From Salinispora pacifica CNR114 (GTDB lineage: Bacteria > Actinomycetota > Actinomycetes > Mycobacteriales > Micromonosporaceae): a stretch of 64,000 bases of DNA. Position numbers and translations under genes: made by a program. The stretch's first letter is position 1; each line of letters opens with the position of its first letter. Where the stretch lies: positions 62,001 to 126,000 of the forward strand of contig NZ_KI911467.1 in the NCBI RefSeq assembly GCF_000514775.1. The letters are read 5' to 3'. This document shows positions 42,709-50,640 of this stretch, piece after piece. Below the pieces are notes generated by a model. The model was not told the origin of the DNA and made no database searches. It saw only the letters and a list, made by a program, of their open reading frames with translations.

Positions 42709-42969
42709 TCAGAGGGTCGCGACGTAAAGCTGGGCCTGCTCGACCGCGACGAGTGTGGCCGCCAAGCACTCCTCCAACTCCTGCCCAGCCTGGGTCAGCG
42801 AGGCCTGGGCGGCGTCCACCGTCTCGTGTCCGCTGCCCTCCAACGCGCCGGCCAGCGTCTGTTGCGCCTCGGCCAGCTGCTCACCGGCAGCGTGCACAGC
42901 CTTCTGGCCGTCACCGATCTGTTGGAGCGCAACATCGATGGCTGCCTTGAGCTCGGCGACGCTCGCCAC
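42709..42969 (-). CDS. 86-residue helical protein, WXG100-like size
   Basis: Starts at GTG with a CAGGAGG site eight bases upstream. Two long amphipathic helices (about 3-40 and 45-80, Ala/Gln/Glu-rich) are separated by a short turn with GSGHE. Size and two-helix layout recall WXG100 proteins and small Micromonosporaceae helical families (DUF6244-like in my memory), but there is no WXG motif and no YxxxD/E tail in the classic place. It is the first gene of the FtsK-type cassette. It may be an export substrate, a partner coiled coil or a scaffold. Confidence 0.75.
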   Translation of the reverse strand: MASVAELKAAIDVALQQIGDGQKAVHAAGEQLAEAQQTLAGALEGSGHETVDAAQASLTQAGQELEECLAATLVAVEQAQLYVATL

Positions 42970-43117
42970 GACGGAACCTCCTGGGGCAAGGGGAGGCCTC
43001 CATTAGAGCCTATCGGCACCAGGAGAGAACATCCTCCCTGCCAGTATTCAGCCCTCCTGAGTGGTTGTCACCCAGAAGCGCGGGGAGGCCGGCCACCCCG
43101 GATGCGTGGGGATGCGC

Positions 43118-43501
43118 TCAGCGGCCGGTCAACCAGCGCGGCCCACGTACCTCGGCGCCCCGCCGGAGCACGCGTTCTCGCAGCTCACGGTCGGCGGTGA
43201 TGACGACCCGGCGGCGCTGCGGGTCGGCGACGGTGACCAGGTCCACCACCGCGTCGTCGCCGGACTGCTGGGCCGCCACCACCCGTACCCCCGGCACCGA
43301 CGGCACCCCGCGCGCCGCACCCTCAACCACCAGCACCACCTCGACCGGCGGCGGTAGCTCCGGTGGCACCCCGGAGTCGGGCAGGCCGGTGAGGCTGTCC
43401 CGCAGTCGGGTGGCTGCCCCGACCCGGTCCCGCCACCAGCCGTCCGGCCGGGATCCGACCACATTGGCGGCGTCCACGATCAGCAGCGGTGTCCCGTTCA
43501 T
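43118..43501 (-). CDS. NYN/PIN-like domain protein, predicted ribonuclease
   Basis: 127 residues. LLIVDAANVVGSRPDGWWRDR at the N-terminus is the NYN signature (first catalytic Asp plus VxG), DDAVVDLV gives the middle acidic pair and VITADRELRERVLRRGAEVRGPRWL the last (T/S-x-D) motif. These metal-dependent nucleases cleave RNA; this minimal form resembles YacP-like domains. It is divergent from clpC and reads in the same direction as, but 148 bases upstream of, the FtsK cassette. No antitoxin-like partner gene is present, so a toxin-antitoxin role is not suggested. Confidence 0.85.
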   Translation of the reverse strand: MNGTPLLIVDAANVVGSRPDGWWRDRVGAATRLRDSLTGLPDSGVPPELPPPVEVVLVVEGAARGVPSVPGVRVVAAQQSGDDAVVDLVTVADPQRRRVVITADRELRERVLRRGAEVRGPRWLTGR

Positions 43502-43561
43502 GCCGCCAGCCTGCCACCCGATCCGCCCGCACCCGGGCAACCCTGGTGGCCAGCCGGCGGA

Positions 43562-43586
43562 GTTTGTCCCGACGACTGCCGGGTAG
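43562..43586 (+). promoter_or_regulatory. SigF/SigB-type promoter before clpC
   Basis: GTTT (43562-43565), a 15-base spacer and GGGTAG (43581-43586). The predicted start near 43593 leaves a 36-base leader holding the GGAGGAG ribosome site. Confidence 0.7.
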
Positions 43587-43628
43587 CCCCTGGCGACCGT
43601 GCCGCGCCGAGCAGCGGAGGAGACAGAT

Positions 43629-46172
43629 ATGGGACCCGGCGACTTCGGCTCCGACCCATGGGACGAGTTCCTGGCCCGGTACTTCGGCCGGAGCGAGGGT
43701 GGGCGCCGGCCCGCGCACCGGGTCGATATCACCCGGCTGATGACCGCCGATGCCCGGGAGATGCTCGCCGACGCAGCACGTCGGGCGGCTGAGCGGCACA
43801 GCACGGATCTGGACACCGACCACCTGCTCTGGGCGGCGCTGCAACGACAGTCCCTGCGTGAGCTGGTCAAACGAGCCGGCGCCGAACCCGACACCCTGCT
43901 CAACGCGCTTGGTGGGCGGGGCGAGGGGGCGCCCGGGGGCGAGGTCCCGCCGAATCTGTCCCTCACCCCCGCCGCCAAGCGGGCACTGCTCGATGCCCAC
44001 CAGCTGTCCCGCGCCATGAGCGCCAACTACATCGGGCCGGAGCACATCCTGATGGCGTTGCCGCTGAATCCGGAGTCACCCGCCGGCCGGATGCTCGCCG
44101 CCGGCCGGATCCAGCCGGAGTCGTTGCAGGCGGCGAGCGCGGACCGAGGCCCGACCGGTGGGTCGCGGCCGGATCGGGGTACCCCCACTCTCGACCAGTA
44201 CGGGCAGGATCTCACCGAGCTCGCCCAGAACGATCAGATCGACCCGGTCATCGGCCGGGCCGACGAGATCGAGCAGGCAGTCGAGATCCTGTCCCGGCGG
44301 ACCAAGAACAACCCGGTGCTGATTGGTGAGGCCGGTGTCGGCAAGACCGCCATCGTGGAGGGGCTCGCGGAGCGGATCTGCGACGGCGACGTGCCGCAGA
44401 CCCTGCTCGGTAAGCGGGTCATCCAACTGGACCTGGCCAGCCTGGTCGCCGGTACCCGCTACCGGGGTGACTTCGAGGAGCGGCTGAAGAAGGTCATTGA
44501 GGAGATCCGGGCCCATCGCGAAAAGCTGATCGTCTTCCTCGACGAGATTCACACCCTGGTCGGGGCGGGTGGAGCCGGCAGCGAGGGCGGAATGGACGCG
44601 TCCAGCATGCTCAAGCCGGCGCTGGCCCGCGGTGAGCTGCGCGTGATCGGCGCAACCACGCTGGACGAATATCGCCGGACCATCGAGAAGGACGCCGCGC
44701 TGGCCCGCCGGTTCCAGCCGGTCTTCGTGCCCGAGCCGGGGGTCGACGACACGGTGGCCATCCTGCGTGGCCTACGCGACCGCTACGAGGCGCACCACCA
44801 GGTGCGCTTCACGGACGAGGCGCTGGTCGTCGCCGCGGAGCTCTCCGATCGCTACGTCACCGACCGTTACCTGCCGGACAAGGCGATCGACCTGATCGAC
44901 CAGGCCGGCGCACGGGTCCGTTTGCGCACCCGCACCCCGGACTCGGACGTACGCGAGCTGGAGACCCAGCTTGACGAGGTACGTCGCGACAAGGAGCAGG
45001 CCGTCGCCGACGAGCAGTACGAGAAGGCCTCCACGTTACGCGACCAGATCGCCGACCTGGAGGCCCAGATCCGCCGGGCACGCGGCGACGAGGGTAGCGC
45101 CAACCACGTGCCGCAGGTGGGGCCGCAGGAGATCGCCGAGGTGGTCTCCCGGGCCACCGGTATCCCCGTCGCGCAGCTCACCGAGGAGGAGCGGGATCGG
45201 CTACTGCGGCTGGAGGGGCACCTGCACGAGAAGGTCGTCGGTCAGGACGACGCGGTCAACGCGGTCGCCGAGGCGGTGCGCCGTTCGCGGACCGGGTTGG
45301 CGGATCCGGACCGGCCGATGGGTAGCTTCCTCTTCCTCGGCCCCACCGGCGTCGGCAAGACCGAGTTGGCCCGGGCGCTTGCCGAGGCGCTGTTCGGCGA
45401 GGCCGACCGGATGGTACGGGTCGACATGAGCGAGTTCCAGGAGCGGCACACGGTCAGCCGGTTGGTCGGCGCGCCGCCCGGCTACGTCGGGTACGAGGAG
45501 GCCGGGCAGCTCACCGAGGCGGTGCGACGCCGCCCGTACGCGGTGGTGCTGCTGGACGAGATCGAGAAGGCGCACCCGGACGTGTTCAACATCCTGCTCC
45601 AGGTGCTCGACGACGGCCGGCTCACCGACAGCCAGGGCCGGACGGTGAATTTCAAGAACACCGTTTTGATCATGACGAGTAACCTCGGCTCGGAGCTGAT
45701 CACCGGCACCCAGCGGGCGGTCGGCTTCGGCACCGGGGCGGCGGGTGGGGAGAACGACGAGCTCCGCGATCGCTTGTTGCGCCGACTCCAGGAGAACTTC
45801 CGTCCAGAGTTCCTGAACCGCATTGATGAGATCATCATCTTCCGACGCCTGGAGGCGGAGCAGTTGCGGCAGATCACCGAGCTGTTGTTGGCGGAGACCC
45901 GCCGTCGGTTGCACGCGCAGGACGTTGATGTCGAGATCACCACCGCCGGCATCGACTGGCTCGCCGAGCACGGCTACCAGCCCGAGTTCGGGGCCCGCCC
46001 GCTGCGCCGGGTCATTCAGCGCGAGTTGGACAACCAGTTGTCCCGGATGCTGCTGGAGTCCGCGGTGTCGCCGGGCCAACGGGTGGTCGTGGACGCCCGT
46101 GACGGCCAGCTCACCATCGATGTCGCCGAGGACGGCGGCTACACCGCGGCTACCACCACGCATCCCCGTTGA
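43629..46172 (+). CDS. ClpC-type AAA+ unfoldase (paralogue)
   Basis: 847 residues. An unusual 35-residue N-terminal extension (GDFGSDPWDEFLARYFGRSEGG) precedes the double Clp_N repeat (about 45-175). The first AAA domain has Walker A GEAGVGKTAIVEG (Lys239). A UVR-like coiled coil (DEQYEKASTLRDQIADLEAQI, about 450-472) marks the ClpC type. The second AAA domain has GPTGVGKTELARAL (Lys577). AVGFG near 700 is a candidate ClpP-docking loop. It unfolds proteins for ClpP or refolds them; the main clpC is presumably elsewhere. ATG 43629 has GGAGGAG six bases upstream, and a SigF/SigB-type promoter precedes it. Two small genes follow closely. Confidence 0.92.
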   Translation: MGPGDFGSDPWDEFLARYFGRSEGGRRPAHRVDITRLMTADAREMLADAARRAAERHSTDLDTDHLLWAALQRQSLRELVKRAGAEPDTLLNALGGRGEGAPGGEVPPNLSLTPAAKRALLDAHQLSRAMSANYIGPEHILMALPLNPESPAGRMLAAGRIQPESLQAASADRGPTGGSRPDRGTPTLDQYGQDLTELAQNDQIDPVIGRADEIEQAVEILSRRTKNNPVLIGEAGVGKTAIVEGLAERICDGDVPQTLLGKRVIQLDLASLVAGTRYRGDFEERLKKVIEEIRAHREKLIVFLDEIHTLVGAGGAGSEGGMDASSMLKPALARGELRVIGATTLDEYRRTIEKDAALARRFQPVFVPEPGVDDTVAILRGLRDRYEAHHQVRFTDEALVVAAELSDRYVTDRYLPDKAIDLIDQAGARVRLRTRTPDSDVRELETQLDEVRRDKEQAVADEQYEKASTLRDQIADLEAQIRRARGDEGSANHVPQVGPQEIAEVVSRATGIPVAQLTEEERDRLLRLEGHLHEKVVGQDDAVNAVAEAVRRSRTGLADPDRPMGSFLFLGPTGVGKTELARALAEALFGEADRMVRVDMSEFQERHTVSRLVGAPPGYVGYEEAGQLTEAVRRRPYAVVLLDEIEKAHPDVFNILLQVLDDGRLTDSQGRTVNFKNTVLIMTSNLGSELITGTQRAVGFGTGAAGGENDELRDRLLRRLQENFRPEFLNRIDEIIIFRRLEAEQLRQITELLLAETRRRLHAQDVDVEITTAGIDWLAEHGYQPEFGARPLRRVIQRELDNQLSRMLLESAVSPGQRVVVDARDGQLTIDVAEDGGYTAATTTHPR

Positions 46173-46188
46173 ACGCCGGGAGGCGGAG

Positions 46189-46356
46189 ATGACCGTACCC
46201 GAGGAGAACCAGGACAACACCGAACGGACCGAGCCGATCGTCGCCGCACCGACTGCGAACCCCGCCCGGGTGCAGGTGCCACCAGAGGGCCCGGGGCAGG
46301 TCGGGACCGGCGAGCCGGAGCCGGCGGCGACCGACGGACGGCGTGAGGAGGGCTGA
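46189..46356 (+). CDS. 55-residue acidic, proline-rich protein
   Basis: ATG 46189 with a GGGAGG site five bases upstream, 16 bases after clpC. The product (MTVPEENQDNTERTEPIV…) is rich in Pro, Glu, Thr and Gly and is probably disordered, ending EPEPAATDGRREEG. Its stop overlaps the next ATG (TGATG), so it belongs to the clpC operon. No family recognised. It could be an adaptor or simply a small coupling ORF. Confidence 0.65.
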   Translation: MTVPEENQDNTERTEPIVAAPTANPARVQVPPEGPGQVGTGEPEPAATDGRREEG

Positions 46357-46706
46357 TGGTACGCGAGCAGCGGCTCGATCCGCAGGTGGAGGAGCTCTGG
46401 GAGAGCTTCCACGAACGGGTCAACGTGCCGTCCGAGAAGCTGCGGCAGTGGCTGCTTACCCGGGGCTCCGGCGAGGAGACGTTCGGCCCGAACCCCGACC
46501 TCGGCCTGCCCGAGCCGGGCCGGCACATCCTGCGGGTGCTCACCAAACGCAAAGTGGACCTGACCCGGGACGACATCGAGACGATGCGGGACACAATCGA
46601 CGAGATCGAGAATCTGCTGGCGGCGAAGCCCTCACGCGGCAACGCCGATGACCGGTGGCGGCATGCCCTGCTGGATCTGGGCCACGACGTCCTGGTGGAA
46701 CGCTGA
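46356..46706 (+). CDS. DUF3140 family protein
   Basis: 116 residues, helical and charged. EELWESFHERVNVPSEKLRQWLLTRGSG followed by a HILRVLTKRKVDLTRDDIETMRDTIDEI segment and a DDRWRHALLDLGHD end is the DUF3140 pattern. Family members often sit in stress operons and have no established activity; the C-terminal half resembles a small DNA-binding or structural helix bundle. It overlaps the preceding 55-residue gene by one base and closes the clpC operon. Convergent with the next small gene. Confidence 0.85.
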   Translation: MVREQRLDPQVEELWESFHERVNVPSEKLRQWLLTRGSGEETFGPNPDLGLPEPGRHILRVLTKRKVDLTRDDIETMRDTIDEIENLLAAKPSRGNADDRWRHALLDLGHDVLVER

Positions 46707-46761
46707 CCGCTTCCGATCGGGTCGCGGCGGCTTCGGGTTCACCGAACTCCACCCCGACGGA

Positions 46762-47004
46762 TCATCCCGCACCGGGTTCCAGGCTGGTGATCGTCAGGCC
46801 CGCCGCCTCGGTGGCGGCCTCCCGGTCGGCGCGGGTCTGCCGTTCCCGGGTGAGCAGGTTGGCGTATTCGGTGACGTCCGCCGGAGCGGGAACCGCCGGT
46901 AGGCGGCGCAGGAAGAGCTCCACGTCCCGGGTGGCGGCGGTGTGTGCGGTGGCCGCCTGCCGCAGTGTCTCGCGGTCGTCGGCGGCGGGGTAGAGGTCGG
47001 TCAT
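46762..47004 (-). CDS. 80-residue helical hypothetical protein
   Basis: MTDLYPAADDRETLRQAATAHTAATRDVELFLRRLPAV (split) and a second helix RERQTRADREAATEAAGL give a soluble, helical small protein. The ATG has only a weak GACGGA site. Divergent from the M20 peptidase gene with 89 bases between. No family recognised; third-position G/C bias is compatible with coding. Confidence 0.6.
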   Translation of the reverse strand: MTDLYPAADDRETLRQAATAHTAATRDVELFLRRLPAVPAPADVTEYANLLTRERQTRADREAATEAAGLTITSLEPGAG

Positions 47005-47093
47005 GTCCGTCTGTTACCCGACGGCACGGCGTTCGCACCCCGTGGACCAGATCCGGCGTCACCCCCTGGCCACTCTCCTGGTATCAAGGAGCG

Positions 47094-48422
47094 ATGAGGA
47101 GCGACGCCGCCTGCGCCCACCCCGCGCCCACCGACGAGGTCATCGGCCTCTGTCAGGATCTGCTGCGCATCGACACCACCAACACCGGTGACAACGACAC
47201 CAGCGTCGGGGAGCGCCGAGCGGCCGAGTACGTGGCCGAGCAGCTCGCCGAGGTCGGCATCGACTCGGTGCTCTACGAGTCCGCGCCCCGCCGGGCCAAC
47301 CTGGTCGCCCGGATCCCCGGAACTGACCGGAATCGACCCGGCCTGCTCGTCCACGGCCACCTGGACGTGGTGCCGGCCGACGCTGACGAGTGGTCGGTGC
47401 ATCCGTTCTCGGGTGAGCTGCGGGACGGCTACCTCTGGGGTCGCGGTGCGATCGATATGAAGGATTTCGACGCGATGACGCTTGCGGTGGTGCGGCACTG
47501 GCAGCGCAGCGGGATCCGGCCGCCCCGCGACGTGGTGCTCGCCTTCACCGCCGACGAGGAGGCTGGCAGTGAGTACGGCGCGCACTTCCTGGTGGAGCAG
47601 CACCCCGACCTCTTCGCGGGCTGCACCGAAGGCATCGGCGAGGTCGGGGGCTTCTCGTACACGGTGAACGAGAATCAGCGGCTGTATCTGATCGAGACCG
47701 CTCAGAAGGGCATTGACTGGCTGCGGCTGCACGCCCGGGGGCGGCCGGGACACGGCTCGATGGTGCACGACGACAACGCCGTCACCGCCCTCGCCGCGGC
47801 GGTCGCCCGGGTCGGCCAGCACCGCTTCCCGGTCGTCGTTACCGACACCGTACGCGCGTTCCTCCTTGAGGTGTCCGAGGCGCTCGGCATTGAGCTGGAC
47901 CCGGACGACCCGGAGACGGCCATCGGCAAGCTCGGCCCGATCGCCAATCTCATCGGGGCGACCATCCGCAACACGGCCAATCCCACCCGGCTCGCCGCGG
48001 GCTACAAGGACAACGTCATCCCCGGACGGGCCAGCGCCACCATCGACTGCCGGAGTTTGCCCGGCCAGTCGGAGCTGTTGGAGCAGCAACTGCGCGGGTT
48101 GGTCGGCCCGGACATCGAGATCGAGTACCTCCAGCGCCAGCCCGCGCTGGAGACCACCTTCGATGGTGCCCTGGTCGAGGCGATCTCCGCCGCGCTGCGC
48201 GCCGAGGACCCGGGGGCCCGGCCGGTGCCGTACATGCTCTCCGGTGGCACCGACGCGAAGGCCTTCACGCAGTTGGGTATCCGTTGCTTCGGCTTCGCGC
48301 CGCTGCGCCTCCCCGCCGATCTGAACTTCTCCGCGCTGTTCCACGGCATCGACGAGCGGGTTCCGGTGGACGGACTACAGTTCGGCGTGCGGGTTCTCGA
48401 CCGGTTCCTCCGCAACTGCTGA
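47094..48422 (+). CDS. M20-family metallopeptidase
   Basis: 442 residues. Zinc-binding and catalytic residues of the M20 fold are visible: HGHLDVVPAD (first metal His and catalytic Asp), WGRGAIDMKDF (bridging Asp), TADEEAGSEYGA (catalytic Glu plus metal Glu) and the late FHGIDERV His. A dimerisation lid domain lies about 185-310. It hydrolyses dipeptides or deacylates amino acid derivatives in the cytosol. The relative I recall is Rv2141c of M. tuberculosis, which lies in the same genomic neighbourhood as mshC and uppP there. ATG 47094 has AGGAG very close (two bases), so translation may be modest. Confidence 0.92.
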   Translation: MRSDAACAHPAPTDEVIGLCQDLLRIDTTNTGDNDTSVGERRAAEYVAEQLAEVGIDSVLYESAPRRANLVARIPGTDRNRPGLLVHGHLDVVPADADEWSVHPFSGELRDGYLWGRGAIDMKDFDAMTLAVVRHWQRSGIRPPRDVVLAFTADEEAGSEYGAHFLVEQHPDLFAGCTEGIGEVGGFSYTVNENQRLYLIETAQKGIDWLRLHARGRPGHGSMVHDDNAVTALAAAVARVGQHRFPVVVTDTVRAFLLEVSEALGIELDPDDPETAIGKLGPIANLIGATIRNTANPTRLAAGYKDNVIPGRASATIDCRSLPGQSELLEQQLRGLVGPDIEIEYLQRQPALETTFDGALVEAISAALRAEDPGARPVPYMLSGGTDAKAFTQLGIRCFGFAPLRLPADLNFSALFHGIDERVPVDGLQFGVRVLDRFLRNC

Positions 48423-48475
48423 GCCGCTTCCGTACTTCGGCGCGGCGCCTTCCGAACACCGAAGGGACGCCTTTC

Positions 48476-49132
48476 ATGATCGACCAGCATGGTGAGCTGG
48501 ACTCTGCCCTCGAACGCGTCATCGAGGCGGCCCGCCACCACCTGGCCGCCGTGCGCGCCGCGCAGGGCCGCATCGACGACGATGCCGTTTGGCAGGCGTA
48601 TGTCGCGTTGAACAACGCCTCGTACGCCTACGACGAGCAGCTGATGGAGGCCTTCGGCGAGGTCACTCCCTGGGATGTGCAGGCGATCGACCCGGAGGAG
48701 GCCGACGAGCGCTTCACCAGCCCCGACGGCTCGCCGGCCACCGACAGCCACCCACAGGTCATCTCGGTCCGGCAGCGTCGGGACTACCGGGTGCCGAGCG
48801 TCTCGGCGCTGATCCGGGCCGCCACGTCGGCCCGGCGGGCGGACACCCCCGATGAGGACGAGCCGGCGCCCGTCGAGGGGGTCGGTGAGGCGGTCCTGGA
48901 GCTGTTGCAGAGCGGGGACGGATCGCTCGCCGCGCTGGATGTGCCGGAGCTGGAACCAATGGATGGCGTCGTCATGGTCAGCGAGGTTGACGCCGCGGTC
49001 GATCTCGAGGCCTTCGACGATGACGACCCGGTGGGTCCGTTCCAGCCTGCCGCCGAGGACCGGTTGGTCGGTCGGCTCGACGAGCACCCCTTCCTCGAAC
49101 TGGACGACGAGGAGTACGACCACGCCCGCTAG
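48476..49132 (+). CDS. acidic hypothetical protein
   Basis: 218 residues. The N-terminal helical part (about 1-60, LERVIEAARHHLAAVRAAQGRIDDDAVWQAYVALNN) is followed by DEQLMEAFGEVTPWDVQAI and a long, very acidic C-terminal half ending LELDDEEYDHAR. A single basic strip, SVRQRRDYRVPSVSALIRAAT, lies near 95-118. No signal peptide. A GAAGGGACG site precedes ATG 48476. It follows the M20 peptidase by 53 bases and may be cotranscribed. I know similar proteins only as conserved hypotheticals. Confidence 0.72.
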   Translation: MIDQHGELDSALERVIEAARHHLAAVRAAQGRIDDDAVWQAYVALNNASYAYDEQLMEAFGEVTPWDVQAIDPEEADERFTSPDGSPATDSHPQVISVRQRRDYRVPSVSALIRAATSARRADTPDEDEPAPVEGVGEAVLELLQSGDGSLAALDVPELEPMDGVVMVSEVDAAVDLEAFDDDDPVGPFQPAAEDRLVGRLDEHPFLELDDEEYDHAR

Positions 49133-49195
49133 CCGTCCCCGTGGCGACCTCGCCTCGCGGGCCGGGCGAATGCAGCCGACTTCGGGCCGCGGCGG

Positions 49196-49387
49196 CTAGT
49201 AGGAGAGGCCGGGCGGTGGCGGGCTTATCCGGCGACGGCGCAGCACGACCTGTCGGGTCCCATCCCGGAACAGCCGGACCCGGGCCAGCTCCCAGCCGGA
49301 GAACTCCGCCTGGATGGCGAGCTGCGCCGCCGCGGTCAGCCGGTCAACGTTCGGGGGCAACCGTAGCGGCGCGTATTCGTAGTCCAT
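49196..49387 (-). CDS. DUF5703 family small protein
   Basis: 63 residues: MDYEYAPLRLPPNVDRLTAA…GWELARVRLFRDGTRQVVLRRRR. The GWEL-x-R-x-RLFRDG-x-R-x-VxLRRR pattern and size match DUF5703 proteins of actinobacteria, which have no known role. The start is the inner ATG at 49387; an upstream in-frame start would add 12 residues of no similarity. Its C-terminal basic tail is typical. It follows the aldo/keto reductase gene in the same direction. Confidence 0.78.
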   Translation of the reverse strand: MDYEYAPLRLPPNVDRLTAAAQLAIQAEFSGWELARVRLFRDGTRQVVLRRRRISPPPPGLSY

Positions 49388-49484
49388 GGCCCCATGCTGC
49401 CCATTCGCCCAGCCCAGCGCCACCCCGGAGGCACCCCGCCCGGCCCGGTCACCCCAGGCCAGACGGGGCGCCTCCGGGCCGTGC

Positions 49485-50456
49485 TCAGCCGTCGCGCTCC
49501 GGGTAGCCGACCGGGACAGCGGAGACGTCGTCGAGGGCTGTTCTGATCTCCTCCGGCAGGGTCATCTGCTCGACCTGGAGGGCGCCGAGCAACTGCCCCA
49601 CCGTGCGCGCGCCGAGGATCGGAGCGACGACCCCGGGCCGGTCGCGGATCCAAGCCAGCGCGACCTCCAGCGGGGAGACGCCGAGACCGCCGGCGGCGGT
49701 GGCGACCGCCTCCACGATGCTGGAGCTGCGCGGTTCCAGGTAGGTCGCGACGAACCGCTCGAAGTGCGGTGAGGCCGCCCGAGAGTCCGCTGGTCGGCCG
49801 TTTCGGTACTTGCCGGTCAGGACTCCCCGCCCCAGCGGTGACCAGGGCAACACCCCCAGTCCGAGCGCCGCACAGGCCGGTAGCACCTCCCGCTCGGAGC
49901 CGCGTTCCAGTAGCGAGTACTCCACCTGGGCGGCGACCACCGGCGAGCGGCCGGGCCAGGCCGCCTGCCAGGCGGCGGCACGGGCGGTTTGCCAGCCGGA
50001 GAAGTTGGCGACGCCGACGTACCGGACCCGCCCGCTGGCGACCGCGTGGTCCAGCGCCGCGAGGGTCTCCTCCAGCGGCGTGTCCGGGTCATACCCGTGC
50101 ACCTGGAACAGGTCGACGTGGTCGGTGCCGAGCCGCCGCAGGGACGCGTCCAGGGTGCGTAGTAGGTGCCCACGGGAGCCGTCGCGGCGCCGGCCGTTGC
50201 CCGGGCGTAGCCCCGCCTTGGTCGCGATCAGCAGCTCCTCGCGGGGGACCAGGGTGCCGAGCAGCGAGCCGATGACCGACTCGGCGTCACCGTCACCGTA
50301 GACATCGGCGGTGTCGACCAGGTTGCCGCCGGCGTCGAGATAACCTTTCAGCTGGGCCGCCGCATCGTCGGCGTCGGTGTCCCGGCCCCAGGTCATGGTG
50401 CCGAGCGCGAGCCGCGAAACCGCCAGCCCGCTTCGGCCGAGCGGTCGCTGTTGCAT
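49485..50456 (-). CDS. aldo/keto reductase
   Basis: 323 residues, (beta/alpha)8 barrel. The catalytic tetrad is present: Asp and Tyr in VDTADVYGDG, Lys in IATKAG and His in FQVHGYD. The NADPH-binding end is APILGARTVGQLLGAL. It reduces aldehydes or ketones; the substrate is unknown. The ATG at 50456 starts the family similarity directly (MQQRPLGRSGLAVSRLALGTM, split). It is divergent from the LLM oxidoreductase gene, with 184 bases between them in which I see no clear promoter motif. Confidence 0.92.
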   Translation of the reverse strand: MQQRPLGRSGLAVSRLALGTMTWGRDTDADDAAAQLKGYLDAGGNLVDTADVYGDGDAESVIGSLLGTLVPREELLIATKAGLRPGNGRRRDGSRGHLLRTLDASLRRLGTDHVDLFQVHGYDPDTPLEETLAALDHAVASGRVRYVGVANFSGWQTARAAAWQAAWPGRSPVVAAQVEYSLLERGSEREVLPACAALGLGVLPWSPLGRGVLTGKYRNGRPADSRAASPHFERFVATYLEPRSSSIVEAVATAAGGLGVSPLEVALAWIRDRPGVVAPILGARTVGQLLGALQVEQMTLPEEIRTALDDVSAVPVGYPERDG

Positions 50457-50640
50457 GGTGGAATCTTATTTCCATCACGGGTCGCACCGATATCCTCGCT
50501 GCCGTCCAGTCTGCCGCCTGTTCGTCGCAGCGCTCCTACGGGTACCTCCTGGCCGGCGCTGTTTGCGTGAGCCGGTGATCGAGGGCGGCGATGGTATTGC
50601 GTAACCTGATGCGACCTGTGGCGTGAATGGGGGAGGACTA

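Noticed and set aside
42709..42969. True WXG100 (ESX) substrate.
   Set aside because: No WXG motif between the helices and no clear YxxxD/E tail; only size and helical layout agree.
43118..43501. PIN-domain toxin of a toxin-antitoxin pair.
   Set aside because: No small antitoxin gene precedes or overlaps it, and the motif set fits the NYN type better.
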